Shown here piece by piece: positions 32,011 through 43,567 of a DNA stretch of 64,000 bases. Each line of letters begins with the position of its first letter. The stretch's first letter is position 1. Position numbers and translations under genes: made by a program. This DNA is from Lunularia cruciata. Lineage: Eukaryota > Streptophyta > Marchantiopsida > Lunulariales > Lunulariaceae. The stretch spans positions 10,049,001-10,113,000 of the forward strand of contig OX419755.1 of assembly GCA_948567375.1 (NCBI GenBank), in the 5' to 3' direction. The notes under the pieces were generated by a model. It made no database searches, had not been told where the DNA came from, and saw only the letters and a list, made by a program, of their open reading frames with translations.

Positions 32011-32674
32011 CACTCCTAACCTTCCTCACATATCAATTCTCTCTCACAATTTCAAATATCTAAGTAAAAAATTCCTGTCAAGGGTGAAGAAAGTGCAACA
32101 ATGTCTTACTTGGGTTAATTTTGCAGAAAAGGGTAGAGAATCAAGCCCCAAGTGGATATTTGAGGTGTTGGCCCAACCATTACAAAATTTTGGTAAGTGC
32201 ACCCTTTCGTGAGCAATCACTATCTGTGCATGTGAGTGGTTGGTATAATTGAATGGTCATTAATTGTGGTTCTTGATCTATCATTGACAAATTTAGCTGT
32301 GAAATTTCAAGCCAAGGAACTTCCAGGCCAAATGGCTTCTGTGGTCAAAGGTCTTCCCAAAGTGAAGGTCTCTTTTTAGGACAAAGATCTCCCAAGGCAA
32401 AGGGTTCCTTGCCAAAGATTCTCTTGTTTGAAAACCTTCCTTCTCAAAGAGCCACACTTCATGTTCTTTGTCTAGATTTATTACTACTTGTTCTTCTGTG
32501 GCATATCCCTTCTACATCATTTTCCCCTTGAAGGTGCAATTCCACTCAAAGTGGAAGTTAATCAATCATCTACCTCACATCTTCATTACTAATTGATTAT
32601 TTCCACACTCATCTTAGTTAAGTCCCACAAGTTGAAAGAAAAAGGTGTACTTTAGAAAGAGGTGAGGTGTCGCA
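30846..32674 (-). mobile_element. LTR-like unit C' (right half)
   Basis: On the minus strand it begins TGCGACACCTCACCTCTTTC at 32674. The first 450 bp match 58511-58960 (unit C, plus) closely, including CACCTTCAAGGGGAA and CCATTTGGCCT. It then enters a reading frame of the U3-ORF family and is cut at 30845 by element B1, continuing at 19729. Clusters of short CTTTGG/CCAAAG motifs lie at 32310-32460. Confidence 0.65.
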
Positions 32675-32689
32675 GGATGTAAGTAGTAC

Positions 32690-33860
32690 TCCTTCTATGT
32701 AAGAGACCACAAATGGTAGGACATGTTCATGAGGAGCTAGGACATTTTGGAGTAAAGTGGACATATAGCTTGCTCCAAAGTCATTATTGGCTACATATAG
32801 ACTATGCTATCATATTCCGTTGCTAGATGTGTAGTTTGAGACCAAGTTAGAGCATTAATTTAATGTTTCTATGCCACAGTTACACCCATTACCTATCATG
32901 GGGTTGGGTCAATACTAGAGTTTGGACTTTGTTGAGCCTTAACCATTGGATTGTGAGACATCATCAATATGTTTTGGTTATGGTGGAGTGAGTTGGTGGA
33001 ATTTAGTGAAATGAAAGGGCAAATTAATTTTTCTTGGATCTGGTTGTTAGTTCATCTTGGTCATATGGTGCATCAATTGAGGCCTTGATTGATTAGGGTA
33101 AAAATTTCTTGGAAAGTTTCAAGTCTTTGGTGACAAGGCCTTGATTGATCATCACATTATCTCCCAATATCACCTTCAGGTAAATGGCTTAGCAGAGAGA
33201 GTAGCTCAAATGGTGAAGAGAGGATTGCATATGTATAGTTTGTAGAGAGGCCACTTGGGAGATTGGGATCTTTAGGTACCTTTGTTGGCCATGGGCTATT
33301 GGTTCAGTTGGCAAGCCTCCTTAACATCCTTCTCTCCTTACTTTCTATTATATGGATGAGATCTAGATTTACCTATAACCATTTGTCATGATGCTATTGT
33401 ATTGTTGGACTTGGATGATCCCAATGTATGGGTGAGTGCATGTTCTCAATAGGTAGAGATATTTTGGAAAGTGATGCCAATGGCTTTTGAGAACTTAGCA
33501 ATTTCTCAACATATGGATACCTTACGTTATGCTACTATTCAAGTTTGAAGCTATAGACCCTCAAGCCATCAATTTCACTTGGGTGACTATATATATACAA
33601 TGGGCAACAACAACACTTGATGTGACTATTAGCCGCACTATCTTGAGAGTGTGTGAGGTATTGCTTTCTTGAGTCCTTATGTTGGAAGGATCATGTGTGC
33701 AATTGTGCATCATGCCACCTACCAAACATTGATGGCACTATGGACCCAAGCTTGGTAGTTGTATGTGCAGGCTTGTGGTGTATGATATGTGGCTCTTTTG
33801 ATGGAGTTGTTACTATGTTGGTGTGTGATAGATTTTGAGATGATGGTATATGGTATGTTT
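32690..33860 (+). pseudogene. Integrase fragment of element B3
   Basis: CATGTTCATGAGGAGCTAGG (about 32720) encodes the H-x3-E-E-L-G zinc finger segment matching CHAHEELGHFG of B1. Core and C-terminal parts follow with many stops, including a GTGTGTGAGGTATTGC region equal to the RVCEV block of B1. It is a strongly decayed copy and carries no intact catalytic triad. Confidence 0.6.
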
Positions 33861-34355
33861 GACTCCTCTCTTCATGATGGTTCCTCAAGGAGAGTGTTTA
33901 TGTCCTCAATGTACTTGACCCGTAGCTAGTTCACTCCTTATGTGGTATAGATTGCAAACAAGCAACTAAAAATGGGGCTTGATAGCAGCCAACCTCTTGA
34001 TCTTTGCACATATAAGGCATATCACATACTTGGAGATGATGACTATATAGAGTCATAGAGACCTAATTGACAGCTGGGAGCACTTTAGAGTTCATGTATG
34101 ACTTTGGCATGGGTTGTGCTTCTATAGTGTATGTTGGTGAAGTGATGGATGTTGTATATCGGACCAATTTTTATATTGGACCAATTTGATGTTGTATATT
34201 GGACCAATTTGTTACAGATTGGTCAGATGCCCTAGGCTTTGGCCTAGGCTCACATTTCATGTGTTTTGTATTTTGTTTCTAGCCTTTTGACTCTTTGGGT
34301 CTTCCGGGCTTTATATTTCATTGTATAGTGATGTATATATGCATAAAAACCAGCA

Positions 34356-34871
34356 TGACATTTTTAGCATCAAAGCTAGTTTGCTCGGACGTTGGAGTGT
34401 TAGTCTTGGTAGTCATAGTTATACCAATAGATGATCATGGACTACTTAATGGGAGCTAGTTTTTTTATTAGGTGTACTGATTCCACCATTGGAGCTACCA
34501 TCAATTACACCATTTGCATTGTCAAATGGACCATCAGTAGTGCCATTAGGGTTGGAATGCTAGGTCGAGTCTTGAGGGATATACCCAGAAGTGTAACTCT
34601 AGAGAGCTCAGTACTTTGATGTTGAGCCTTTGAACTCTTGGCTATGATGGACAAAGGCCGGCGAGCATCGCTTGGAATCTCTTAAGTAGAAAGGGTGTGG
34701 CTTGACTATAATCAATGGCCCTTGTTGGCAGTATTGAGTTGAGTGATTTAATTCTGATCCGAGTGCATGAATTGAACTGATTATTGTGGCACTTTAGAGT
34801 TCATGTATGACTTATGCTTCTCTAGGGATGTATGTTGACAGCGATGAATGTTCTGTATGTACATACGCACA
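34356..34871 (+). mobile_element. 3' LTR of element B3
   Basis: It aligns with the family-B LTRs in reverse orientation and, like the 3' LTR of B1, ends with the 100-bp tail starting TTGTGGCACTTTAGAG (34783). The same tail also precedes the LTR (about 34088-34140). Confidence 0.6.
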
Positions 34872-35340
34872 ACCAAGAACATTATCTCTTTCAACTTAAA
34901 ATATCAATGCTATAGGAAGCTTTATTTATTTATTTCTCAAGTATACACTACATAATCATAATATATCATCTAATATTATCTTATACCTTGTTCCAACTTT
35001 TTGAATAAAAATAAGAAATAATAACATCACTTCTACAAATGTAATTAATTTGAGTTTAAATAAACTCAAGAATTTCAACAAACAATTATACATAGGCACC
35101 TTGTGCTATACATAACATAAGTATCCAATTGGTAATATAGGTCTGCTTTTCTATATCTTGTAATACAGTTTGGGATGTGAAAATATAGAGCACTAGACAA
35201 GTGTAGTGCACTATGAAGAAATAATATAAATTCCTTACTTGAAAATACAGGGTTCAAATTAGCCTGTTACAAAATGTGTAGTATTTTATATCAATTTCCC
35301 AATAAAATATATAGGTGCTAGAGGGATTTACAAATATAAA
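34872..35340. other. Unassigned AT-rich sequence
   Basis: No repeat shared with the rest of the window and no coding sequence was recognised. It contains a short (TTTA)n run near 34923-34937. It marks the left edge of the low-repeat island. Confidence 0.4.
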
Positions 35341-35352
35341 TATAAAGTATCT

Positions 35353-35811
35353 CTAAACTACAAGGTACAAGTGGAGACGACTCCATAAGGGCGGGGATAT
35401 AAACAAAACAGGGGTATGAGAGAGAGTCTTGACATTTAGTGCTACACACTGTACTGCGTGATAGAGATACGAGATATTTACAAAACTGAAATGGGGAAGG
35501 GTGTGGAACGCGGTTATTAGCAAGACCCCGGAGGATCTAAGCAAAGCCAAGACGGCTAGAGCAGGAGGACTGCTTGACCAGGACAAGCGTGCAAGAGCAC
35601 GCTGACTGTACAAGAGCGTACTCAGGTTGCAGTAAATGTAGGCGCAGGCGACGGGGTAGAGTCTCACAAAACAGCTACACTGACATAAGAGAGAGCGAAA
35701 GAGCTGACAGAGCAGTGGCCACATCACAGTCATGAAAAATGACTCACAAGGACACACCGTCAACGAAGCAGTCATGTATCGATCTTCGCTTGGGATGGTT
35801 CTTTGATTCAA
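35353..35811 (-). other. Open frame of 152 codons, doubtful
   Basis: An ATG-started frame with many hydrophobic residues. No domain, signal or repeat is recognised. Base composition is closer to the gene at 36544 than to the retrotransposons, so it may belong to a transcribed region (an untranslated part or missed exon on either strand) rather than be a separate gene. Confidence 0.2.
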
Positions 35812-36543
35812 TGTGGTAGAGTGAATTCCCCTTCACTCTCCTGACTCTCCCAGGAACTCCCTGTGCATTACGTTTTTGATCTCCAAATGGCAGGCCTTCT
35901 ACTCTTGATGGTCGTCAGCCGATTACTCTGAAGTTTACCATTGAGCAATGGTCAACAGAAGATTCTGAAGACAATTAAACTTGAAAACGATCAAATAAGA
36001 CAATTAGTCTAACTACATCAGGGGCTGTAGGGGAAGTCTATGGTAAAGGTATGGACTTCTCTAACCTCACCATAAGGGAAGTTTACGAAACAGTATAGCC
36101 ACGCAAAACTAACCAACTAAACTAGCACGCAGGCATAGGAACGCAGAAGTAACTAACATATGATTAGGCACGCAAAACTAATTGACGCGTGGAAGAGGAT
36201 AGGCGTGGAAAACTAATATCAAATAATACACAAGGTGCTTCCTGACATCACAACGCCTTCTGACAATATTAAAGCAACATCAGGCAAGGACATCATCCAG
36301 TCCCTCATGAATTTCATAGCATCGAGCCGGACTGTACCAATCTATTGAGGAGCTGAAGAAATAAGTGGGTAGATTTTGGAAATACTGTATCGGTCCATCT
36401 GAGGAGATCGACCTGTTGGTAGATTTCTATACGGCACAAGTTTCTTATAGGAATTCGAAACACGTTCTTGCAACCGTTCCGATTTCAGCATCGTCATCGA
36501 GCCAGATTCTATCAGTTGACCTGTGGGCAGTCCGACTCCAGCA

Positions 36544-37311
36544 ATGTCTCTCACAGCCTTACGCTGCTTCCTTGGAATACTATACATCATGCTGAAGGAG
36601 AAATGCCGAGTTGCAGCGCAATTGGCTTACGAGTGGATATGTAAGGTTCTGCAGTTTGCACAACTTTACATATCCAAGGCTTGTGCGTGGACAGGGGTGC
36701 TCGTGGCGGTCCACCCCCGTACACTTAAAACTGCCAAACGCAGGTTGGAAGTAGTAGGTGCACCCCAAGCTTGGCTGGCGTTGATCGCTCCGTCTGCTTT
36801 GGCATGGTACAATCATGTACTCGTTGGTTCGTCGAAAAAGTATTCAAATCCAATTCTGCATATAGGAATATTTTACAGCGGGGCGCTGACAGCCGTTTTC
36901 AATGCTGCCTTCCTCATCCTGATATGGAACGCTGATAGCGACGATGAGCCTCAACCAGTGGGGACATCTGAAGGAGAGGAAAACTTCAAGAAGACACAGA
37001 CCATTGTGCGATTAACGCGGAGGTATTTCATAATTATGAGCTTGATATCCATGACTTTGCTATGCACCGCCGCTGCATATGTGCTCTCCGTTTTTGGCCT
37101 CACAGAATATCGTTTCAAAGAACATCGTCTGGAAGCATGTGTTCTTATCCTTGGACTAGGGGCACTCGTTTGTTTCATTCTTGTTCATTTCTGCAGAGAA
37201 GTTTATGTACTCTTTAGCCTTCGTGCAAATTACGTAGATAAGGAACCCCTGAACTCTTCATCTTCCACGTCAGACCCGAGTCAGGAACCGATTAGGTGTG
37301 AAGCGGTTTGA
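36544..37311 (+). CDS. Putative multi-pass membrane protein, 255 residues
   Basis: This is the only long intact frame in the window with no link to a mobile element. The first ATG in frame is at 36544. Hydrophobic segments lie at about residues 76-95, 104-128, 161-186 and 198-216, the last three long enough to span a membrane. A charged acidic loop (residues 131-150) separates the second and third, and a Ser/Thr-rich tail (about 228-250) follows the last. Cys and Trp are frequent in the N-terminal 60 residues. GC content and CpG frequency are visibly higher than in the flanking elements, and there are no stops or frameshifts, both arguing for a host gene. It could be a single-exon gene or the last exon of a longer one; the region 36300-36543 may hold upstream coding or leader sequence. 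I do not recognise the family and assign no function. No TATA box or poly(A) signal was clear. Confidence 0.5.
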   Translation: MSLTALRCFLGILYIMLKEKCRVAAQLAYEWICKVLQFAQLYISKACAWTGVLVAVHPRTLKTAKRRLEVVGAPQAWLALIAPSALAWYNHVLVGSSKKYSNPILHIGIFYSGALTAVFNAAFLILIWNADSDDEPQPVGTSEGEENFKKTQTIVRLTRRYFIIMSLISMTLLCTAAAYVLSVFGLTEYRFKEHRLEACVLILGLGALVCFILVHFCREVYVLFSLRANYVDKEPLNSSSSTSDPSQEPIRCEAV

Positions 37312-37799
37312 ACTGGAGGAATGCCATCTTTATTTCAACTCGAAGGCCACTTTTAATCTGCAAGAAGGAATCCGAGAGATACTGTTCGTCGTTCAAATCA
37401 TAAAGCAGCTCCTGGCCAAATCTATCTTTTCTGTTCAGCTTGGTTGGACTTGGTGCCCAAAGTAAGTCTGTCTGTCTGTCCGCCCTCGCGGCACCCCGAT
37501 CCCACACACCTCATGTCGCATTCCATCTGTAATGGAAATCACAATGGTAGGAATATAATCGGTTACGTTCTCCAGCTTGTTTTGTAGAACTAGCCCGCAG
37601 GCCGTCACCGAGATGGTGTAGAATGGCTAGGACAAGTAATGAGAAACTTAGACGTTAAAGAAGGGCCAGTTACTTCTCGCCTGATTTGTAGACCGGTTGT
37701 GCTTCTTTCTTATTTCTTCGGAGTCGCCAGGAATGAACTTCGGCAGGTTGGCACTAAAGTCTCTTCGAGGCAATAGATTTGTTGCATTTTCATCTTTTA

Positions 37800-38218
37800 G
37801 CTGTATGATTCATTTGGGTTGATATATTTCGTTATTTGTTTATAAGTATAGATTTTTAAAACAAATTATTTTAATTTAATTTATAATTAATAATTTTTAA
37901 TAATTTATTTTTATATTTAACTATATATTTTTAATTTTTATATGTATAATAAATTCAATAATGGTATTTTAGGTTTATATAAATAAAAATAAGTTTTTAA
38001 TTGAGACATATTATCTTTGAAATATGTAAAAATAAAAATAAACATATGAAAAAAAATATTTAATTTAATTTAGAAAATAAACTATTAGAATTTATATTAA
38101 AAATTATTTTATTTTAAGACTATGATATACACAAATTAATGTAATTTTATATTTAATTTTTTAATTTTTAGATACAATAAATTAATATAAATTTTCATAT
38201 TGATGAAAACTTTAAAAA
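37800..38218. other. Extremely AT-rich block
   Basis: About 400 bp of mostly A and T with long runs such as TTTAATTTAATTTATAATTA. It separates the gene island from LTR unit E1. It has no clear repeat period and no coding sequence. It could be a matrix-attachment-like region or old insertion debris. Confidence 0.6.
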
Positions 38219-39299
38219 TGTGATAACTCTACTTTATGATTACTCCACTCTATCAAACTTAATCTACTCTTAGTACACAATGACACCAAGAAAGTGCACT
38301 ATAGAAACAACAAAGAATAATCACTAGCACAAAAGTATGGAATTCCAATGAATTATGAGAAATGATGGTTCAAAACAAGAAGTGCTCCTTTTCTCATAAG
38401 GTCTCTCTAACATTTTGCAAAGGTATGCATCCTACCCTTCAAAGACAAGGGGTATGGTCTTTGAAGACTAGTCCTTCATCATGTGCTTACCTTCCATACA
38501 TCCTCACTCTTTCCAAAGGTCTTGGTCCTCAATCATCCAAAGATGTGTTTAGCACTTGCTAAGATGTCTTCTTCCTTGAAGTCAACTTTCTACCCTTCCA
38601 GAGGCACCGCCTTAACCAAAGATTATGTTTAGCCCTTCCTAAGATGCAAGTCTTCCTTGAAGTCAATGTTGTACCCCTTTTGGAAGGCACCGTCTTAACC
38701 AAAGATAATGTTTTGCCGTCCCAAATGCATTGTCTTTAGCAAACCACAATGTTCTGGCCTCCACAAGGCAATGCCTTCACCTGAAACCTGATGTCCTACC
38801 CTTTGGAAGGCAATGTCTTCACCAAAATAGAATGTTATCTCTTAAGAAGGCATTCTCTTCAAAATATAGTAGGATTTTCATGACAATCTATTCATTCAAT
38901 CTTCATACTTGGGTTACTTACAACACTACAACTCGTAGGCCATTAAGAAATAACATCAAGCTATCACACTAAAGCTAGTGATCACACACACTCAGCTTCC
39001 TACAATGTTTATTGATTTTTGCCCAAAGTGCAAACACAAATCAATAATCTTCAAAAGAGAGTTTGAGAAAGCAACAAAGAGCAGAGAAGCTCTTTCATTT
39101 TATTCACCAATTGTTACAAGATTATGTAGCACTTTGAATGCTACACTTAAGTAGCTATAGACACTTGGCACTAAGAACTACAACAACAAAAAAACAATAA
39201 ATTATTGATAGAAATGCCTACCAGTCAATAATGGCCACTAAAGATGCAGCTTGGAGAAGGTGCAAAGAGGACATGGCTGAGACAACTTGCTGCCCCACT

Positions 39300-41300
39300 A
39301 CCTCATCAACTTGCTCTAAGGTTCCCAGTCCTTCCTCAAGCTTCTCCTCTAGCTTTAATCTATCTACTACCACATCAAAATGAGCTCTGACTGAAGCAAT
39401 GGCATCAATAGGCTCTCTCTCAACTCTCTAAACTTCCTCTCAATCTTAGTCCTAAGGCAATCTGCTGCAAGGTTTGATCTTCAAGTGGTTCCATGAGTTT
39501 CTAACACGCTAGTTGGAGCTCATGTACTTCATTTGCAATGGTAGTTCTCCACCAACTCCACCATCATCTCCTCCATAGTGCATGCACTTGCTTCATCATG
39601 TTCTAGTGCTTGTCTTCCCTCAATCCCTTCACTAGTGATCATACCTTGACTTCACCATCTTGAAGAATCTTGGTCAATGTAGAAGTAGGAGCTACCACCA
39701 AGAGCTGGAGTTTCTTGTGCTTCTCTTTATTCAAACAGATTGTAGCAATCACAAGTTCTTGTGCACCACCTTCAATTTGTCTTGCAAGCTCACCATTCCT
39801 TGGTAATTTAATGATGTGAAGACTCGTCTCCCTTTGGTAAGCGGTGGCTACTTCCTCATAGTTTTCCTTTTGGATGGCCATCAATGCTTGGTCAATCATC
39901 AATTGTCTCACGTACAATTCCACTTACTGGATCAGCTCTACTGATTTCACCTTCTCTTCAATTGCTAACTTCCAAAGATATACTTCAGTATTCTAAAGAG
40001 TCTCAAATTGACTCTTTATCCCATTCACATCATAGTAAATTCCTTCTCCAGTTCCTTGATCCACTCCATCTTCAACTGGTCACTCATCTCTTGCTCTTCA
40101 TGTGCAGTCTTCACAATATCTAGCTCTTCCTACAAGATAATTGACTTTGCACCTTGTTTCTTCTGCTCTTCCCAAAGGTAAACTACTTCATTCTTCAAAG
40201 AAGCTATCTCCAGCTTATATTTCTCCAATTGAGTATGCATCTTGGTCACCACAGTTGAATAGCCTGATACTTGTGGGAATTCCTTCTTGTGTCTCAAATA
40301 GTGAGTATCCAGGACCATCATCAAAGCCAACAATTTGTCTTGAGTATACCTCCCCCCAAGCATTTCCCAAATAACAAATTGCTCATCCTCCCTAGTCAAC
40401 TGCCTTCCAATATCAATGGGTTGGGTGGTGTTTCTTTGCCCGAGTTCATGTAGTGGTTCCTTGACACTCTCCAAAAGATATTTCTCTCATCTTCATTGAA
40501 ATTACCTTTTTTCCCCAATTCTTGAATAGCCTGCTTCTTGGTTCCTTTCAATGAAGTGCACTTGAGGGTGAGCATGTTGATTACTCTCCATACATTGGCT
40601 CCTCCAAGGTCTTGTCCTTCTTGGTAATTGGTATCTTCTTCATCTTGTGGTTCCTCTAATGCTTCTCCTTCTCAATCAGAATCCTTTTTTGCACTTCTAG
40701 AAGGTTTCTCTCTTCTTCTTTGGGTTTGGTGCCTTCCTTTTCATCTCACTCCTTGATAGCTTGAAGTGTCTTTGCCCTCTTCTGAATAGTAGACTTCTTG
40801 ATAGTGGGAGTGGTGTAGAACTTGCACTTCTTCTCCTTCTTCACAAGATCCATGAACTCCCCTGTCTTTTGATACTTCTCATCTGCCTCCCACATGAGCT
40901 CCATCTGGTGCAAGCCCTTAGAGTCTTCTCAAAATAGGAAGGTGACACTTTGTGATCCAAGAATTCCAACTTCTCTTTCCTAGTGAGTAAACCATGAATG
41001 ACATAGAAATGCACCAAAAAGGGCATCATGTAATTAGCTCCTGGCCCATCCAACACATTATACATCTTTTGTATATAGGTGTGGAAGATCTGCCTCCAAT
41101 AAATAGGGTCCTTCAAAAAATAGGTGTTCAAAGAACATAACATACAAGTTGGTAAGATACGTGACACACTAGGGCTTGAAGATCTTTATGATTGCCCCAA
41201 AAATCTCCCTTTGAGCTGATTTCTTACAATTGGCCACTAACCATTCATTGGTGGGATGTCTATCATGAGCAAAAGCCTTATTGGTCCTTGCCTACATCTT
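39300..41300 (-). pseudogene. U3-type ORF of unit E1
   Basis: The N-terminal part (41167-40841) carries the family motif: NTYFLKDPIYWRQIF, then YMMPFLVHFYVIHGLLTRKE. A coiled-coil-like Glu/Lys/Gln-rich part follows in several frames: 40474-40130 (QLEKYKLEIASLKNEV) and 39923-39639 (AIQKENYEEVATAYQRETS). The order of domain, charged region and coil is the same as in LTR A1. Frameshifts and stops separate the pieces. Confidence 0.6.
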
Positions 41301-41740
41301 GCTATTCAAGTTGAACCAAGACTCAAAGGTTTAACTCCTTGCAATTCTTGGCTTTCTTCTCAATGTCTTCTACCAATGGAAGGGTGTCCACTCTTTTACA
41401 TTTGCTCTCAACCCACCTGGTAGTACTCTCTTAATCCCATAACATCCAAAGTATACTCTCAACTCACAAAAGAAAGCTCACTCTCACCCTCTGCAATGTC
41501 ACTCTTTGGGCAACCTTTTCTCATGTATGGACAGTTGGGGTCTTCAAATTCAGAGCACTATTAGTAACACAAGTGGAAGCAATCTCCACCATTATGCTCT
41601 TGATCTCCCAAAAAGCGACTCTCGATTTCTCCTCCGCTCACCCGGATTGCAAGAAGTGAAAATTCATAAAGGTGGAGAGGTAAGGAAGTCTGAAACCTCT
41701 CCACCAAGGGAGTCTCAAGTGTTTAGAGGATCCACCCCAT

Positions 41741-41746
<6 letters not shown>

Positions 41747-41823
<77 letters not shown>

Positions 41824-41836
41824 CTCTCTCTCTCTC
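41747..41836 (+). repeat. (CT)n microsatellite
   Basis: An uninterrupted CT run from 41747 to 41820 (37 units), one A at 41821, then a further CT run to about 41836. It lies near the outer edge of unit E1. The Leu/Ser and Arg/Glu frames across it are artefacts of the repeat. Confidence 0.95.
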
Positions 41837-42620
41837 CCTTCCAAAGATTGTTCATCTTATCTTCCAAAGACAAGGTCTTCACCCAAAAATTGATTTTTGC
41901 AAGTTTTGCTCCCTAAAAGTAGGATTTCCGCTCTTCATTCTAGCCTAAACCCAAAAAAAATCTACAAAGTAAGAAATTTTCAATTATTCATGCACTACAA
42001 AGGTGCTTTGGGATATCAAGAGCTTGCTAATAAGATTCACAGATTTTTAAGATGAGATTGGTCAACACTCAAGGGTAAGTACACCATTAGGGCCCAAGCC
42101 ATAGCTAGGCACATTATGGAGTCTTCATAACTCCATGCCCTACCCTAGAGCCTTGTCACCTTTGTTGCTTCTTGATGTTAGGTCAGTAGGGGAAAACAAT
42201 TATGCAACTTAGGGGCTCTCATCCTCTTGGCCAATGCGTTTCCCTTGACACTTTATCTACCTTATTGACCCTACATCCACCCACCATTGAGGAACTTCCT
42301 TTGTTTCTCCATGATTATCAGCCCAATCAAGAGTTAAAAGCTTACAAAGTCCTACTTTACCTATGCTCTACTCCATTCTTTTCATTTCTTAGCAAAGAAG
42401 CAATTCAGGCTATTTTTTGAGCACCTGTGAGAGCACCTCCTTCAAATACTCTATATTCAGGTTTTTATCTTTTAGTTGCTTTTTGTCAATGAATTGCCTT
42501 AATTCTAGTGCCCCCTTGGCTTTTGGTGCTTCTCATCTCCTAGCTCTTTCAAAGGAGAATAGTTTGTTTGGACCAGGATACTAGTTAGAAATGACTAAGA
42601 ATGAAGCTAAACACCACATT

Positions 42621-42800
42621 GTCACAAAACCATAGTTCATTTATTGTTTCATATTGAAGTTCTTGGGTAGAAACCACTCCCCAAAAGAGGGTAGTATCAC
42701 ACTCTATAGCACACTATAGCAAAGAAAAACTGATAATCACTTTCACTCTAAATTGTACTAGGATTGCTCCTAAAGGTGATGATTCATTCAACTCCAAGTG
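42621..42800 (-). mobile_element. LTR unit E2, left fragment
   Basis: TGTCACAAAACC (42621) resembles the reverse complement of family LTR ends. The segment GGGTAGAAACCACTCC (about 42663) equals the conserved block of LTR A3 (GGTAGAAACCACATCC, 44563). The unit is interrupted by chromovirus D at 42801 and should continue at 51908. Confidence 0.45.
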
Positions 42801-43277
42801 TGTAACAACATGGAGTTTAGCGATGAAGTTAGTCAAGGCTAACAAAGTAGCAAATGGGCCAAATTAGCCTAGAATATTCTAGAAGTATCTAGGAAGCTAC
42901 TTGGTACCCTCCCAAGTATTGGGTAACGTGCATGCTGAGTGGCAACTTCTAGGAGCTTATTTCTTGGAAAGCTTCCCGGCTAGTTTAGCTTGCACTCCAA
43001 GTAGGTAGCTTCTAGAAGGAAGCTTCTAGAAGCTTCCAACTAGCTTAGCTTACATGCCAAATAGGCAAATTTTAGAAGTAAGCTTCTTGAGAAGCTTCTC
43101 AATTAACTTGGCTTGCACTCCAACAAATTGGTTCAAGGAAGCTTCTCAATAGCCCTATATGCTCCCTATAATTATCAAAGCCAAACCTCAGTCAGGCATT
43201 CAGAGTTCTCACTCATTCAAGTGTCCAAATGTGATCTTCCATTCTCTTATTTCTCTCCTCAATCTTGGTCTTTTACA
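42801..43277 (+). mobile_element. 5' LTR of element D (477 bp)
   Basis: It starts TGTAACAACATGGAG and ends GGTCTTTTACA. It aligns with 51439-51907 throughout. The body is rich in AGCTTCT and TAGCTTGC repeats. A TATA-like TATAATT lies at about 43167, where the 3' LTR has CTATAAATAC. Confidence 0.85.
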
Positions 43278-43278
43278 T

Positions 43279-43293
43279 TGATATCAAAGCAAG
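43279..43293 (+). promoter_or_regulatory. Primer-binding site of element D, tRNA-Met type
   Basis: TGATATCAAAGCAAG follows the LTR end after one base. The canonical initiator tRNA-Met site is TGGTATCAGAGC, so 10 of 12 positions agree and both differences are G-to-A. Confidence 0.75.
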
Positions 43294-43522
43294 AAGTGGA
43301 TGGATGGAATTTGTGGACCACCAAATCTATTTTTTCTGAACCATTTGGACTTTTGTATCCAATTATTACCTAAGCATCATTTCACACAATTCATCACCTC
43401 ACACTTTGGACAAAATTGGCTAAATACGATTACTTTGTTTGAGGAACCCTTGGTACTTCCAATTGTAACTTATGTAGAATGATGGATGTGTTGTATCTAT
43501 GTGTTTTTTTAAACTAACTACT

Positions 43523-43552
43523 CACACTACTCCCAATTCTGGGAGTAGTGTG
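43523..43552 (+). other. Perfect 13-bp hairpin before the gag start of element D
   Basis: CACACTACTCCCA, loop ATTC, TGGGAGTAGTGTG. It lies 15 bases before the probable gag ATG at 43568. A hairpin here could act on translation, dimerisation or packaging of element RNA. It has outlasted the decay of the neighbouring coding sequence. Confidence 0.7.
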
Positions 43553-43567
43553 ATAGAGTAGTAGCCA

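Larger units (their letters stand above)
32675..34871 (+). mobile_element. Element B3: 3' part of a family-B element
   Basis: Plus-strand sequence matches integrase (32690-33600), the 3' region and 3' LTR of element B1. It begins at the edge of unit C', so the 5' part is missing here. The LTR starts near TGACATTTTTAGCATC (34356) and ends TACATACGCACA (34871). It contains GTTGAGCCTTTGAACTC and GCCGGCGAGCATCGCTTGG, the reverse complements of the family-B words. Confidence 0.7.
38219..42600 (-). mobile_element. LTR-like unit E1 with U3-type ORF
   Basis: The minus-strand 3' end is taken at TGTGATAACTCTAC (plus, 38219), which resembles the LTR-A end TGTGACAACCC. The unit contains an ORF of the U3 family (41300-39300). 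Between 38380 and 38860 is an irregular direct repeat built on CCTTGAAGTCAA and AAGGCACCG[CT]CTTAACCAAAG. The outer (right) edge near 42600 is uncertain. Confidence 0.45.

Noticed and set aside
37292-37507. 71-codon minus-strand frame downstream of the membrane-protein gene
   Set aside because: Short, overlaps the end of the stronger plus-strand gene, and has no features.
34872-38218. Multi-exon gene model including 35353-35811 and 36365-36595
   Set aside because: No convincing splice sites or protein similarity link these frames to the ORF at 36544; left as doubtful.
41638-41916. Arg/Glu-rich and Leu/Ser-rich open frames
   Set aside because: They are translations of the (CT)n microsatellite at 41747-41836.
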